Notes: generated by a model not told the origin, from the letters alone. A DNA stretch of 64,000 nucleotides from Dyadobacter psychrotolerans (GCF_004349265.1 NZ_SMFL01000009.1:124001-188000), one strand, 5' to 3'; counted from the first letter of the stretch, positions 35,902-44,902 are shown. Numbers and translations: made by a program.

Positions 35902-37131
35902 ATGAACCTTTTTAAAATCAGTGTTGCAAATCTTAAAGAGAAAAAGCTTAACAGTTTTCTCAGCGCGTTACTTCTTACGCTTGGGATTGGAATGATTTCG
36001 CTGCTCCTTTTGCTTAACAAACAGCTGGACGAGCAATTCAGGCGTAACATTCGTGGTATTGATATGGTTGTGGGAGCCAAGGGAAGCCCCTTGCAGCTTA
36101 TACTCAGCAGCATTTATCAGATCGATGCTCCTACCGGCAACATCCCTTTGTCGGAGGTAAACAGTCTCAAAAGAAATCCCTTTGTCAAAAACGTTATCCC
36201 GTTATCTATGGGAGATAATTACCAAGGATTCAGGATTGTAGGAACATCGGCGAAATATCCGGAACATTTCCAGGCAAAGGTCATTTCCGGAAAACTTTTC
36301 GATCAATCCATGGAGGTCACTTTAGGAAGTAATGCGGCTAATAATCTTGGTCTCAGGATCGGCGATAGTTTTGAAAGCTCACACGGTCTTGATTCCGAAG
36401 GAGATAAACATGGAGACAAAAAATATAAGGTTGTTGGAATATTCGACCCGACCGGATCGGTTTTAGATCAATTGATACTCACCAGCCTTTCCAGTGTTTG
36501 GGATATACATGGCCATGCAGAAAAACCAGCACAACCAACGTCTGAATTGCTGGGTGATGAACATTCCCAAGAACATCATGAAGATGAAAAACAGGTTACC
36601 AGTGCATTGATCCAGTTCCGAAACCCGATGGGCCTGCTTACTTTACCGCGTCAGGTAAATGAAAACACTTCAATGCAGGCTGCTCTTCCCAGTATTGAAA
36701 TCAACAGGTTATTTTCACTTCTTGGCGTTGGTATAGAAACGTTGCAAAACCTTGCTATCATTATCATCACCATTGCCGGTGTAAGTGTATTTATTTCTCT
36801 TTATAATTCCTTAAAAGAAAGAAAATACGAAATGGCACTGATGCTTTCCATGGGAGCGACAAGAACACGCCTGTTTTTTATGCTTTTGCTTGAAGGATTG
36901 ATGCTTGCTTTGATTGGTTATGTAGCCGGAATAGGTCTGAGCAGAATCGGATTGTATCTGTTTAACAAATCGACCGAGAAGGATTTTCACTATTCGCTTA
37001 AAGAATTTAACCTCCTGCCGGAAGAGATTTACCTTTTTGCCGCAGCGATTGTCCTTGGGTTGCTGGCAGCAGCCTTGCCATCTCTGGGAATTTACAAACT
37101 GAATATATCCCGTACTCTGGCTGAGGAATGA
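35902..37131 (+). CDS. FtsX-like ABC transporter permease with histidine-rich loop
   Basis: A 409-residue inner-membrane protein with the four-helix MacB/LolC layout: one helix at about 18-38, a large periplasmic domain at about 40-275, and three helices at about 280-400 (AIIIITIAGVSVFISLYNSL, MALMLSMGATRTRLFF). Unusually, the periplasmic domain has histidine/acid-rich loops, HGLDSEGDKHGDKK near 160 and HGHAEKPAQPTSELL leading to EHSQEHHEDEKQ near 215-235, suggesting metal binding. With the ATPase and the DUF3299-like gene it forms a unit similar in outline to the Zrg-type zinc uptake loci of vibrios. Confidence 0.88.
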   Translation: MNLFKISVANLKEKKLNSFLSALLLTLGIGMISLLLLLNKQLDEQFRRNIRGIDMVVGAKGSPLQLILSSIYQIDAPTGNIPLSEVNSLKRNPFVKNVIPLSMGDNYQGFRIVGTSAKYPEHFQAKVISGKLFDQSMEVTLGSNAANNLGLRIGDSFESSHGLDSEGDKHGDKKYKVVGIFDPTGSVLDQLILTSLSSVWDIHGHAEKPAQPTSELLGDEHSQEHHEDEKQVTSALIQFRNPMGLLTLPRQVNENTSMQAALPSIEINRLFSLLGVGIETLQNLAIIIITIAGVSVFISLYNSLKERKYEMALMLSMGATRTRLFFMLLLEGLMLALIGYVAGIGLSRIGLYLFNKSTEKDFHYSLKEFNLLPEEIYLFAAAIVLGLLAAALPSLGIYKLNISRTLAEE

Positions 37132-37186
37132 TATTCTTCTTAAATTTGTTGACTAACTGATCAGGCTTACCATTAAGATAACATTC

Positions 37187-37636
37187 ATGAAATCACTACG
37201 TTTCTTCATAATTTTTGCATTTGCAACCTCCCTTTTTGCATTTACTCCTTCAAATGCTCCGGTTAAGCTGACTTGGGAAATATTGAGGGATGTTACTTTC
37301 AAGAAGAAATGGTATGCCGAAGAATCGATTTACATGCTTCACCCGACCTTTGGCCCAAGTGTTCAGAAATTAAAAAATCAGCAGGTAAGTATTACAGGTT
37401 ACATCCTTCCGGTTGATTTGGATGCTAACTTATATGTGTTATCAGCCTTTCCTTTTAGTGCATGTTTCTTTTGCGGAGGTGCAGGACCGGAAACAGTTAT
37501 GACACTAAACTTCAAAAAGAATTCCAGAAAGTTTAAAACCGATGAGCGTCTTACACTGACAGGTACACTTATGCTGAACGCTGATGATATTTACAAAATG
37601 AATTATATTCTGGACGGAGCTGAAATAGCGGAATAA
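37187..37636 (+). CDS. DUF3299-like secreted protein
   Basis: A 149-residue exported protein with a Sec signal (FIIFAFATSLFAFTPSNA). The core VSITGYILPVDLDANLYVLS followed by ACFFCGGAGPETVM fits the COG3495/DUF3299 pattern, where a short strand precedes a cysteine or histidine-bearing loop; the CFFC pair could bind metal or be redox active. DUF3299 proteins are often encoded beside FtsX-like ABC transporters, as here (55 bases after the permease). Function is unproven. It converges with nuoH. Confidence 0.75.
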   Translation: MKSLRFFIIFAFATSLFAFTPSNAPVKLTWEILRDVTFKKKWYAEESIYMLHPTFGPSVQKLKNQQVSITGYILPVDLDANLYVLSAFPFSACFFCGGAGPETVMTLNFKKNSRKFKTDERLTLTGTLMLNADDIYKMNYILDGAEIAE

Positions 37637-37648
37637 AAAGACCACCCG

Positions 37649-38734
37649 TCAAATCCCGATCAGTCTCCAGACACCCGAAATAAAGAATAATACCAGCCCC
37701 ACAGGCGTTAACACTTTCCATCCCAGATACATCAGCTGGTCAACACGCAGACGTGGTAGTGTCCAGCGCACCCACATTTGAACTAATACACCGGAAAGTG
37801 CTTTAAATAACAGCCAGAAAGCACCGGTTAGGTAACCAAGCCACGTCCCTGGCTCACCGCTGGTCCAATCCGCCAATCTTACCGGTCCGATGTTTGGAAA
37901 AGGCGTATTCCAGCTACCCAAAAAAAGTATTGCTCCCAGCAAAGAAACCAGCAGCATCATGCCATATTCGGAAAGCATAAATAATGCAAAGCGCATTCCC
38001 GAATATTCAGTGTGAAAACCAGCAACAAGCTCTGATTCTCCTTCCGGTAAATCGAACGGTGCACGATTGCATTCTGCCAAAGAAGCTATGAAAAACACGA
38101 TGTATGCCAGCAGCAAAAACGGATTCCGGACAATATTCCAGGATAAAAACCCACCTACAGAAGTTACATCAATTCCAAGGCGTTTCATACCAAAAAGATA
38201 GATGGTATCCGGGCTAAAAATTCCCTGCTGAAAACTAATAACCTGAAGATCTAACGTTTGTGTGAGCATCACCACACACAAGATAGAGAGCCCCAGCGGA
38301 ACCTCATAGGATATAATTTGCGAAACAGCACGCATTGCTCCATACAAAGCAAATTTGTTATTAGAGCCCCACCCTGCCATCAAAAGACCGATAACGTCAA
38401 CAGAGATAATCGTCATCAGAAAAAAGACACCAACGGCAGCGCCGGAACCTGCAAGCGCCGGAGCGAGCGGTACCACGGCAAAACCTGCAAAAACAGAAAC
38501 AAAAATTACGATGGGAGCAATCAGAAAAAGACGGCGGTCAGCGGCTTTGGGAACAATATCCTCCTTTTGAAGCAGTTTTAGCAAATCCGCAAACAATTGC
38601 AGAAGTCCCCACTTACCAACTTCCATCGGTCCCATCCGGTCCTGTATAAAAGCAGAAACCTTACGTTCCAGATACACGCCTACGATTACAAAGCCCGGAA
38701 CGGCCAAAAGAAAAATGATAAGCGTTATCGGCAT
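37649..38734 (-). CDS. nuoH: NADH-quinone oxidoreductase subunit H
   Basis: A 361-residue multi-pass inner-membrane subunit of complex I, homologous to mitochondrial ND1, next to the quinone chamber. Signature stretches are ERKVSAFIQDRMGPMEVGKWG, EVPLGLSILCVV, AECNRAPFDLPEGESELVAGF and FHTEYSGMRFALFMLSEY, followed by the C-terminal helices with TLPRLRVDQLMYLGWKVL. Length is a little above the usual 330-345. No other nuo gene adjoins on either side, which is unusual because nuoH normally sits in the nuo operon. Confidence 0.95.
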   Translation of the reverse strand: MPITLIIFLLAVPGFVIVGVYLERKVSAFIQDRMGPMEVGKWGLLQLFADLLKLLQKEDIVPKAADRRLFLIAPIVIFVSVFAGFAVVPLAPALAGSGAAVGVFFLMTIISVDVIGLLMAGWGSNNKFALYGAMRAVSQIISYEVPLGLSILCVVMLTQTLDLQVISFQQGIFSPDTIYLFGMKRLGIDVTSVGGFLSWNIVRNPFLLLAYIVFFIASLAECNRAPFDLPEGESELVAGFHTEYSGMRFALFMLSEYGMMLLVSLLGAILFLGSWNTPFPNIGPVRLADWTSGEPGTWLGYLTGAFWLLFKALSGVLVQMWVRWTLPRLRVDQLMYLGWKVLTPVGLVLFFISGVWRLIGI

Positions 38735-38843
38735 TGTAAACGGTAGTCAGATTTAATTCAGGAAAATTGTTCTATTTGATGACATTTCTATTAAAAGAAA
38801 GCTTATATAGTCAAAATCTCAACAGGCAAAAGTAATCAAAAAC

Positions 38844-39854
38844 TTAGTTCTCTTCGTCCCTTTGCCCTTTATATCCTGATTCCTGCAAAATCTGCATGGC
38901 ATTATCCATTTTCATAAGTTCCGGAAGTGTCAAATCAGGATTTTCTTCCATAAACATAGAAACAATCCGCCAGCCAACCCAACGCCCAATTCCACCCGGA
39001 ACCTGATTGCCTATTTCGGTAGTAAAAGGTCGTTCGCCAATATACTTCTGCTTTTTCAATTCATTTTTTTCATAAAGCAGCTTGTTGGTAATAAAGTAAG
39101 CCCAGATATCCTGCTGACTGTTGTAAGTCCGGCTCAAATTTTCTGATGAATAACCCAGAATCAGGCTATCAGGCGTATTGGGCAATACCTGTTTGACAAA
39201 TTCAAATCCTTTTCCATATCCTACCATTTCTGAAAGCAAGGTTGGATCCGTTGCATTAAGATGATTGTATTGATTGGACAAAAAGAAAATAACGGATGGA
39301 ACGATATACTCTTTTTGATATCTTCTCAACTGATAATCAAAAACATCCGGACGGTAACCCGCTTTGGGTCCGCCAAAATAATCCAGACCAATGATGATCA
39401 GAGAATCGGATATATACAGATCATTTCCGGTAAAGCCTGTAATTATAAATTTGATTTTCGGTGATTTGAAGTCGGGATAACTTTCCCTGATATTAGCAAA
39501 TGCTTCTTTTAGCGGGTTTACAATATTTAAAGTTCTGTCACCAATAATCGTGTCGATCCGGGTTTTAAATTCCTGCAAACCGGGATTTTGAAGAATATTA
39601 AATAAATGATTTGCCAGCTGTGCCGTGTCAGCTTGCGTATCGGTAAAATACAACGGCGTCAGATAGGGATGTTTATTTAAAAAAATTTGTACATCTTGAA
39701 CCGATTTGCTTGCAAACAGCTCCTGATCCAGGTTTTCAACTGACACATCGGATATTTCGGGAGTTTTATCCGTTTCTTTTTTTGTGTCGGTTTTACATGA
39801 AACTGTAATCACAACTAAAAAACAGAAAAGCGTCAGCGTTCGAACAAAAATCAT
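38844..39854 (-). CDS. gldB: Gliding motility lipoprotein GldB
   Basis: A 336-residue lipoprotein. ATG 39854 gives a signal LTLFCFLVVITVSC with the lipobox cysteine at about 20; the open frame runs 47 codons further. The body matches GldB (KHPYLTPLYFTDTQ, DYFGGPKAGYRPDVFDYQ, IVPSVIFFLSNQYNH, GGIGRWVGWRIVSMFMEENP), a lipoprotein needed for gliding and linked to type 9 secretion in Bacteroidota. Its presence does not prove the organism glides. It starts only 16 bases from the divergent SDR gene, so its promoter lies within that gene. Confidence 0.9.
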   Translation of the reverse strand: MIFVRTLTLFCFLVVITVSCKTDTKKETDKTPEISDVSVENLDQELFASKSVQDVQIFLNKHPYLTPLYFTDTQADTAQLANHLFNILQNPGLQEFKTRIDTIIGDRTLNIVNPLKEAFANIRESYPDFKSPKIKFIITGFTGNDLYISDSLIIIGLDYFGGPKAGYRPDVFDYQLRRYQKEYIVPSVIFFLSNQYNHLNATDPTLLSEMVGYGKGFEFVKQVLPNTPDSLILGYSSENLSRTYNSQQDIWAYFITNKLLYEKNELKKQKYIGERPFTTEIGNQVPGGIGRWVGWRIVSMFMEENPDLTLPELMKMDNAMQILQESGYKGQRDEEN

Positions 39855-39870
39855 TGATAAATCAGTATAA

Positions 39871-40743
39871 ATGAATAAAGAGTCAAAAATAGAAAAAAAA
39901 CGGGTAAGCATTCTCGGCTGCGGATGGCTCGGGTTACAGTTAGCTAAACGCCTCCAGGAACTTGATATTACATCCGAAATAAAAGGAAGTACCACCTCCG
40001 CTGCGAAACTTGAAACATTTCAGAAAGAAGGAATACAAGGTGTTGAATTTAGTTTAAATCCCGAATTTTCGGCTGGTGAGGAAATTATTACGTCCTTCTT
40101 TGATTCAGACTTTCTCGTAATATCCATCCCTCCACGACTGGGAAAACATGAACCTGGGTTTCACCCGGAACAAATCGCGGCTGTTGTGAAAGCCGTTCAA
40201 AAGTCTCCGGTTCAGGAAATTATTTTTATCAGTTCTACAGGTATTTATCCTGATCTTAACCGTGTTGTGACAGAACAAGATGTTACTACACCTGACGAAT
40301 CTGCGGCGCCAGACATGGTTTCAGCTGAAAATCTGCTTTTTGAGCTTCGAGAAAACATGACCGTATCTGTTCTGAGATTTGGCGGTTTAATCGGTTATGA
40401 AAGAATTCCGGGGAAATATGTCAAAGGCCTGAAAAACATGACAACCGGCTCCCTGCCGGTTAACTATATCCATCCGGATGATGCGGTTGAAATTATCATT
40501 ACCATCATGCAAAAAGGTGTACTTAACGAAACATTCAATATCGTCGCTCCCTCGCATCCGACCCGGCGGGAAGTTTATGAAAGTACCTGCGCTGAATTCA
40601 ACTGGGAAGCTCCCACCTTTTCTGAACCTGAAATCAAACCCGATTTTAAAATCATCTCGGCCGACAAGTTTTCAACTTTTTATAAATACAGCTTTCGTTT
40701 TCCTGACCCGCTGTATTTTAAATATCAGTTACCCGAAAACTAG
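39871..40743 (+). CDS. SDR family NAD(P)-binding protein (YeeZ-like)
   Basis: A 290-residue extended-type SDR/epimerase-like protein. The N-terminal Rossmann motif is SILGCGWLGLQLAKRL (GxGxxG), with ISIPPRLG near 85, EIIFISSTGIYPDLNRVV (serine/threonine and YxxxK-like region) and a later VNYIHPDDAVEIIITIM. It resembles YeeZ and related proteins of unknown substrate. It lacks a clear YxxxK dyad, so catalysis is uncertain. Divergent from gldB, with an independent terminator after its stop. Confidence 0.82.
   Translation: MNKESKIEKKRVSILGCGWLGLQLAKRLQELDITSEIKGSTTSAAKLETFQKEGIQGVEFSLNPEFSAGEEIITSFFDSDFLVISIPPRLGKHEPGFHPEQIAAVVKAVQKSPVQEIIFISSTGIYPDLNRVVTEQDVTTPDESAAPDMVSAENLLFELRENMTVSVLRFGGLIGYERIPGKYVKGLKNMTTGSLPVNYIHPDDAVEIIITIMQKGVLNETFNIVAPSHPTRREVYESTCAEFNWEAPTFSEPEIKPDFKIISADKFSTFYKYSFRFPDPLYFKYQLPEN
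39884..39891 (-). promoter_or_regulatory. Putative gldB -7 box inside the SDR gene
   Basis: The minus strand reads TATTTTTG, a perfect TAnnTTTG match, about 30 bases before the gldB ATG. It lies within codons 5-7 of the divergent gene. Confidence 0.4.
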
Positions 40744-40766
40744 TTTTCATACCCGCCTTTAAAACC

Positions 40767-40797
40767 AAAAAGTCCACTGAAAATCAGCGGACTTTTT
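40767..40797. terminator. Bidirectional terminator
   Basis: AAAAAGTCC/GGACTTTTT stem (40767-40775, 40789-40797) with an inner CTG/CAG extension lies between the SDR gene and the convergent TlpA-like gene. Confidence 0.85.
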
Positions 40798-40818
40798 GAT
40801 TTTAACATTTGTATATAT

Positions 40819-41979
40819 TTACTGGGCAGTTCCCAGTAATTCAGCCAGCTTTGCCTCCAAGGCAGCTCCTCTCAAATTTTTAGCAATAATTTTTCCTTCT
40901 TTATCCAAAAGGTAAGTCGCCGGAATGGCAGTTACACCATAAGTCTGGGCAACCGCAGAATTCCAGTATTTAAGGTCTGAACCATGCACCCAGGTTAAAT
41001 TATCCTTTTTTATAGCTGCTTTCCACGGGCCCTCTTCCTTATCCAGGGAAACTCCGTAGATAGAAAATCCTTTGTCTTTAAATTTATCATACATCCGAAC
41101 TACATTCGGATTCTCCATCCGACACGGACCGCACCAGGACGCCCAGAAATCGATGAGAACAAATTTACCGCGAAGGGAAGAAAGGGCAATTGGTTTTCCC
41201 TCAGGATTATTTAATGTAAAATCCGGAGCAAGTTCACCAACGGCAACACCAGTCATACGTTTGATCTGACCAATAAATCCCTGTGCAAGTGTCGGAGTTG
41301 GTTTTACTTTTTCAAATTCGGAAGCAAGGTTTTTTAATGTTGCAAGATCGGTATCCGGACTTAGAAAATTATTCGCCGTAAACAATGCGATTAATGAAGT
41401 ACCCATTTCCGGCAGCATTTTTCTGATCACACCCATTCTTGCCTGATCGGCAGCGGCAAAAGATGACTGAATTTCCTGCACCTTTTTAGTATTTTTTTTC
41501 TCTTCAGCCGCAGCATATTCTTCATTCCAAACAGTAACTTTTGCTGCAAACTCCTGCATCAGCTCGTCTATCTTTGCATAATACTCCATGTTTTTAGAGC
41601 CGGTAATCACTGCTTTACCCGAGGCTCCCGCACTGGTTTTTGTAAAACCATCTGCCACAAGATTCATCGTTTCGCCACCTTCAACAAGCAAAACAACCTT
41701 TTGTCTGTCGGCTAGATTGAGCGTGTAAAAACTACCGCCGTCTTTTTCCTTTGCTTTGATCATAAAAGTGCCGTCCGCAGCTAACTGCGCAGAATCAACC
41801 TTTACGGCTGATCCGTTGGCCATAGTCTGCATAAGAGTAACTTTTTCTCCCTTTACTCCATTTTTAATTTTACCGTTAACCGTAAAGTATTTTGGCGCAA
41901 TTTGGGCAAAAGCCGGGCTTGTAAGAAAAACTGCAAACAGAAAAAAGACAAACAGATATTTTATACCGAACTGCTTCAT
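40819..41979 (-). CDS. TlpA-like thiol-disulfide oxidoreductase with DUF4369 domain
   Basis: A 386-residue exported protein. ATG 41979 (MKQFGIKYLFVFFLFAVFLT) starts a Sec signal ending SPAFA; ATG 41997 is an alternative. Residues about 28-125 form a DUF4369 beta domain (YFTVNGKIKNGVKGEKVTLM); about 235-386 are thioredoxin-like (VGELAPDFTLNNPEGKPIAL, FWASWCGPCRMENPNVV with the active CGPC). It probably reduces disulfides or cytochrome sites in the periplasm, as in many Bacteroidota. Follows gatB by about 36 bases on the same strand. Confidence 0.92.
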   Translation of the reverse strand: MKQFGIKYLFVFFLFAVFLTSPAFAQIAPKYFTVNGKIKNGVKGEKVTLMQTMANGSAVKVDSAQLAADGTFMIKAKEKDGGSFYTLNLADRQKVVLLVEGGETMNLVADGFTKTSAGASGKAVITGSKNMEYYAKIDELMQEFAAKVTVWNEEYAAAEEKKNTKKVQEIQSSFAAADQARMGVIRKMLPEMGTSLIALFTANNFLSPDTDLATLKNLASEFEKVKPTPTLAQGFIGQIKRMTGVAVGELAPDFTLNNPEGKPIALSSLRGKFVLIDFWASWCGPCRMENPNVVRMYDKFKDKGFSIYGVSLDKEEGPWKAAIKKDNLTWVHGSDLKYWNSAVAQTYGVTAIPATYLLDKEGKIIAKNLRGAALEAKLAELLGTAQ

Positions 41980-42014
41980 AATATGGACTATTTTCATTTG
42001 AATAAATGACGCAC

Positions 42015-43508
42015 TTAAAGTTTTGCTGCAAGAAGCTGATTAACCAGCTTAGGATCCGCGGCTCCGTTTGACTTTTTCATTACTTCTCCGACAAAAAGTC
42101 CCATTAAACCCTTTTTGCCCTTTCTATATGCCGCAACCTTATCCGGCATCGACGCAATTACCTCATCTACCAACGTTTCAAGCTCATTTGTATTGCTGTT
42201 TTGCAGCCAGTTATTTGCAGTCGCGATCTCGTTTGGCATTCTTAACGGCTCGGCCAGCATAACCGGAAATATCTTTTGTGTTGCAATAGAATTACTCACC
42301 AAACCCGATTCTGTCAATTCAATTAACGCTGCAAGTCCTTCCGGCTTAACCGGAAATAACGTAATGTCCCCCTGATGTTCGTTTAAATAAGACTTAACCG
42401 GTCCCATCAGCCAGTTAGAAGCAGATTTATAGAAATTCGTTTTAGCACAAACGGCTTCAAAATAATCCGCAATCTCTTTTGTATCAGTTAAAACAAGCGC
42501 GTCATAAGCGGGAATACCATAAACCGTTGTAAACTTCTCCCGTAATTCTTTTGGCAAAGCCGGCATCGCCGAACGGATACCTTCCAGCCATTCCTCAGAA
42601 ACCACAACAGCGCTCAGATCAGGATCCGGAAAGTAGCGATAATCATTCATCGTTTCTTTCATACGCATGCCATACGTATTGCCGGATTCAACATCGAACA
42701 TACGGGTTTCCTGATGTATTTCACCGCCATTTTTAAGTAACTCAACCTGTCTTTTTGTTTCAAAGGAAATTGCGCGCATCATGTTACGGATCGAGTTCAT
42801 ATTTTTAACCTCAACCTTAACTCCCAATGCAGTTTCACCACGTTTTCTGATGGAGACATTTACGTCGCAGCGCAAAGAACCTTCTTCCATATTACCATCA
42901 CTGATTCCCAGATAGCGAACCAAGCGACGAATTTCTGTGACGAAGGCTCCTGTTTCTTCTGCCGATCTCAAATCCGGTTCAGAAACCATTTCTACCAGTG
43001 GCGTTCCAGCTCTGTTGTAGTCAAGCAGGGTTTCCGTATCACTCCCGTCGTGAACTGATTTCCCTGCATCTTCCTCTAAATGAATATGATGAAAGCGGAT
43101 CAGCTTCTCAACCATTTTCCCGTCTGCACCTTTTGTTGCAATGGTAACACCGCCTTTTTCACAAATCGGTTTTTTATCCTGTGATATCTGGTAACCTTTC
43201 GGAAGATCCGGATAAAAATAATTTTTTCTGTCAAAGGTCGTACGCCTGCTTATTGAACAGTCGCAAGCCAGGCCAAGACGGATGGCATATTCAACAGCCT
43301 TTTTATTTATTTTAGGTAATGTTCCCGGTAAAGCAATGGTTATCGGCCCAACGTTCGTATTGGGTTCAGTCCCAAAAAGATTCCGGTCCGAAGCAAATAG
43401 TTTCGACTCGGTCAATAGTTGACAATGCACTTCCAGACCGATCACGGTTTCATAGGAAGCCAAAAGTTCTTCGCTTATTTCAGAGGGAGTAATTTCTGTT
43501 TGAATCAT
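42015..43508 (-). CDS. gatB: Aspartyl/glutamyl-tRNA amidotransferase subunit B
   Basis: A 497-residue cytoplasmic enzyme that converts misacylated Glu-tRNA(Gln) or Asp-tRNA(Asn) to the amide form with GatA and GatC. Signature regions are GLEVHCQLLTESKLFASD, the signature LPKGYQISQDKKPIC, IHLEEDAGKSVHD, DYNRAGTPLVEMVSEPD and DYRYFPDPDL; the C-terminal YqeY-type tRNA domain (about 345-497) ends KSNGAADPKLVNQLLAAKL. Normal length. GatA and GatC are not nearby. A perfect -7 box lies just upstream. Confidence 0.96.
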   Translation of the reverse strand: MIQTEITPSEISEELLASYETVIGLEVHCQLLTESKLFASDRNLFGTEPNTNVGPITIALPGTLPKINKKAVEYAIRLGLACDCSISRRTTFDRKNYFYPDLPKGYQISQDKKPICEKGGVTIATKGADGKMVEKLIRFHHIHLEEDAGKSVHDGSDTETLLDYNRAGTPLVEMVSEPDLRSAEETGAFVTEIRRLVRYLGISDGNMEEGSLRCDVNVSIRKRGETALGVKVEVKNMNSIRNMMRAISFETKRQVELLKNGGEIHQETRMFDVESGNTYGMRMKETMNDYRYFPDPDLSAVVVSEEWLEGIRSAMPALPKELREKFTTVYGIPAYDALVLTDTKEIADYFEAVCAKTNFYKSASNWLMGPVKSYLNEHQGDITLFPVKPEGLAALIELTESGLVSNSIATQKIFPVMLAEPLRMPNEIATANNWLQNSNTNELETLVDEVIASMPDKVAAYRKGKKGLMGLFVGEVMKKSNGAADPKLVNQLLAAKL

Positions 43509-43528
43509 AATTATTGCAAATGCTTTTG

Positions 43529-43536
43529 CAAAGATA
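43529..43536 (-). promoter_or_regulatory. Putative -7 box for gatB
   Basis: The minus strand reads TATCTTTG, a perfect TAnnTTTG match, 21 bases before the gatB ATG at 43508. The same octamer precedes kdsD at 49750-49757. Confidence 0.5.
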
Positions 43537-43542
43537 CAAATA

Positions 43543-43569
43543 CGGGTCGTCCATAATATGAACGACCCG
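43543..43569 (-). terminator. Hairpin between cytochrome c and gatB genes
   Basis: CGGGTCGT/ACGACCCG stem with an 11-base loop, about 75 bases after the cytochrome stop and just before the gatB promoter. There is no strong T-run, so terminator function is uncertain. Confidence 0.45.
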
Positions 43570-43643
43570 CATTTTCTGACTTAGTAAGTTGTTTCAAAGA
43601 AGTAAACCGAAGAAGCACCTCGGCTAGTTAATCCCTAATTACC

Positions 43644-44192
43644 TTATAATGAATTAATCCAGTTGGCAATAACCACAATATCCCCTTTTGGAACGTGTGC
43701 CAGCGGCGCCATTGGAGGATAACCAGGCCAGTGTTCAGGCTTAGGATTATGTACCAGTTCAACAATTTGCTCAGGCGTATATTTCTTTTTTGCTACTTCC
43801 GAATAAGCCGGCCCGATTACCTTGTCATATGCCTGATGGCAGGCAAAACAGGCATGTTTATTCAACAGAGCAGATACGTCTGCTGGTACCGGTTTACGCT
43901 TTGGTTTTGCATCTGCGGCCGGAGCGGCTGGTGTTGCAGCAGCAGTTGTATCGCCGGCCATTGCCGAATCAGTAACAGCCGGTGCAGCAGCAGGCTGTGC
44001 GGCAGGTGTTACTTCTGGTTTAGGATTTTTTCTCTCATTTTGTAATGTAACGAGCGCTGTTTCCTCTCTCGCTTTACTTCCGGCTCCGTAAAAGTTGTCA
44101 TACTTTTCCTTGTCTTCCGTTGAAGAACAGCCGATCCATACAGAAGCTGCCAGGGCAATAATTGCCAGAGAAGTACTTTTTTTAAGTGTCAT
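43644..44192 (-). CDS. Class I c-type cytochrome lipoprotein
   Basis: A 182-residue lipoprotein: signal with lipobox SVWIGC (Cys 22), an Ala/Pro-rich linker of about 70 residues (AAQPAAAPAVTDSAMAGDTT), and a small cytochrome c domain at about 105-182. The haem site is CFACHQ and the distal methionine lies in GYPPMAPLAHVPKGD, with GPAYSEVAKKK between. It is probably an electron carrier tethered to the envelope by the long linker. Monocistronic; no oxidase genes adjoin. Confidence 0.9.
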   Translation of the reverse strand: MTLKKSTSLAIIALAASVWIGCSSTEDKEKYDNFYGAGSKAREETALVTLQNERKNPKPEVTPAAQPAAAPAVTDSAMAGDTTAAATPAAPAADAKPKRKPVPADVSALLNKHACFACHQAYDKVIGPAYSEVAKKKYTPEQIVELVHNPKPEHWPGYPPMAPLAHVPKGDIVVIANWINSL

Positions 44193-44409
44193 TGTTTTAA
44201 TTTTTTAAAGAATTTCCGCCATGTTATCGCATTTCCCGATAATCCACTACACGAAGAAAGTAAGTTTGTGTTAGATTTCCCTCATATATTTTATAAATCA
44301 CAACAATAAAATTGAGCAAAATTCCACATAAAAACCTAACAATAAATAGGTTAACACAAAAGTGAGATTTTAAAAATAGGTAATTTTATTTTTTATTTAA
44401 AATAAATTA

Positions 44410-44440
44410 TTGTGAATAATATGAAATATCATTACTTTTG
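44410..44440 (+). promoter_or_regulatory. Bacteroidota promoter of rpmG
   Basis: TTG (44410-44412), 20 bases, then TACTTTTG (44433-44440), a perfect match to TTG-N19/20-TAnnTTTG. It lies 30 bases upstream of the rpmG ATG, in a very AT-rich stretch, and is the clearest promoter in the window. Confidence 0.75.
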
Positions 44441-44469
44441 CAGTCCTATTTGTAAAACGATGTAAAGTA

Positions 44470-44652
44470 ATGGCTAAGAAAGGTAATAGAGTACAGGTTA
44501 TATTAGAGTGCACTGAACAAAAAGAAAGCGGTGTACCAGGTATGTCACGTTACGTGACTACAAAGAATCGTAAAAATACGCCTAGCCGTATGGAATTGAA
44601 AAAATTCAATTCTTTCCTGAGACGTTATACTCTACACAAAGAGATTAAATAA
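44470..44652 (+). CDS. rpmG: 50S ribosomal protein L33
   Basis: A 60-residue protein of the large ribosomal subunit (GNRVQVILECTEQKESGVPG, RYVTTKNRKNTPSRMELKKF). It lacks the zinc-binding CxxC pairs of the other L33 form, so it is the zinc-independent type. It opens a unit with DUF4295 and ftsY, the standard order in Bacteroidota; the usual upstream rpmB (L28) is absent here. Confidence 0.95.
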   Translation: MAKKGNRVQVILECTEQKESGVPGMSRYVTTKNRKNTPSRMELKKFNSFLRRYTLHKEIK

Positions 44653-44749
44653 TACTGTCTTAAAGTTATTGCAGGATGTTAGTGGTTAATGTAATTTAGC
44701 CTCTCGTCTTGATTATATATAATTGATAACATTTTAAATATATACAGAT

Positions 44750-44902
44750 ATGGCAAAGAAAGTAGTTGCTACGCTGAAAAAAGAAGGTGGTAAAGCTTTT
44801 GCGAAAGTGATTAAAGCCGTAAAGTCTCCAAAAACCGGAGCTTATACCTTCAAAGAAGAAATTGTACCTCTTGACGGTGTTCAGGGTGCGCTTAAAAACT
44901 GA
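44750..44902 (+). CDS. DUF4295 family small protein
   Basis: A 50-residue basic protein, MAKKVVATLKKEGGKAFAKV then IKAVKSPKTGAYTFKEEIVP and ending GALKN. It matches DUF4295, a Bacteroidota-specific small protein found next to rpmG and probably ribosome-associated, though its role is unproven. It follows rpmG by 97 bases and precedes a terminator. Confidence 0.9.
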   Translation: MAKKVVATLKKEGGKAFAKVIKAVKSPKTGAYTFKEEIVPLDGVQGALKN

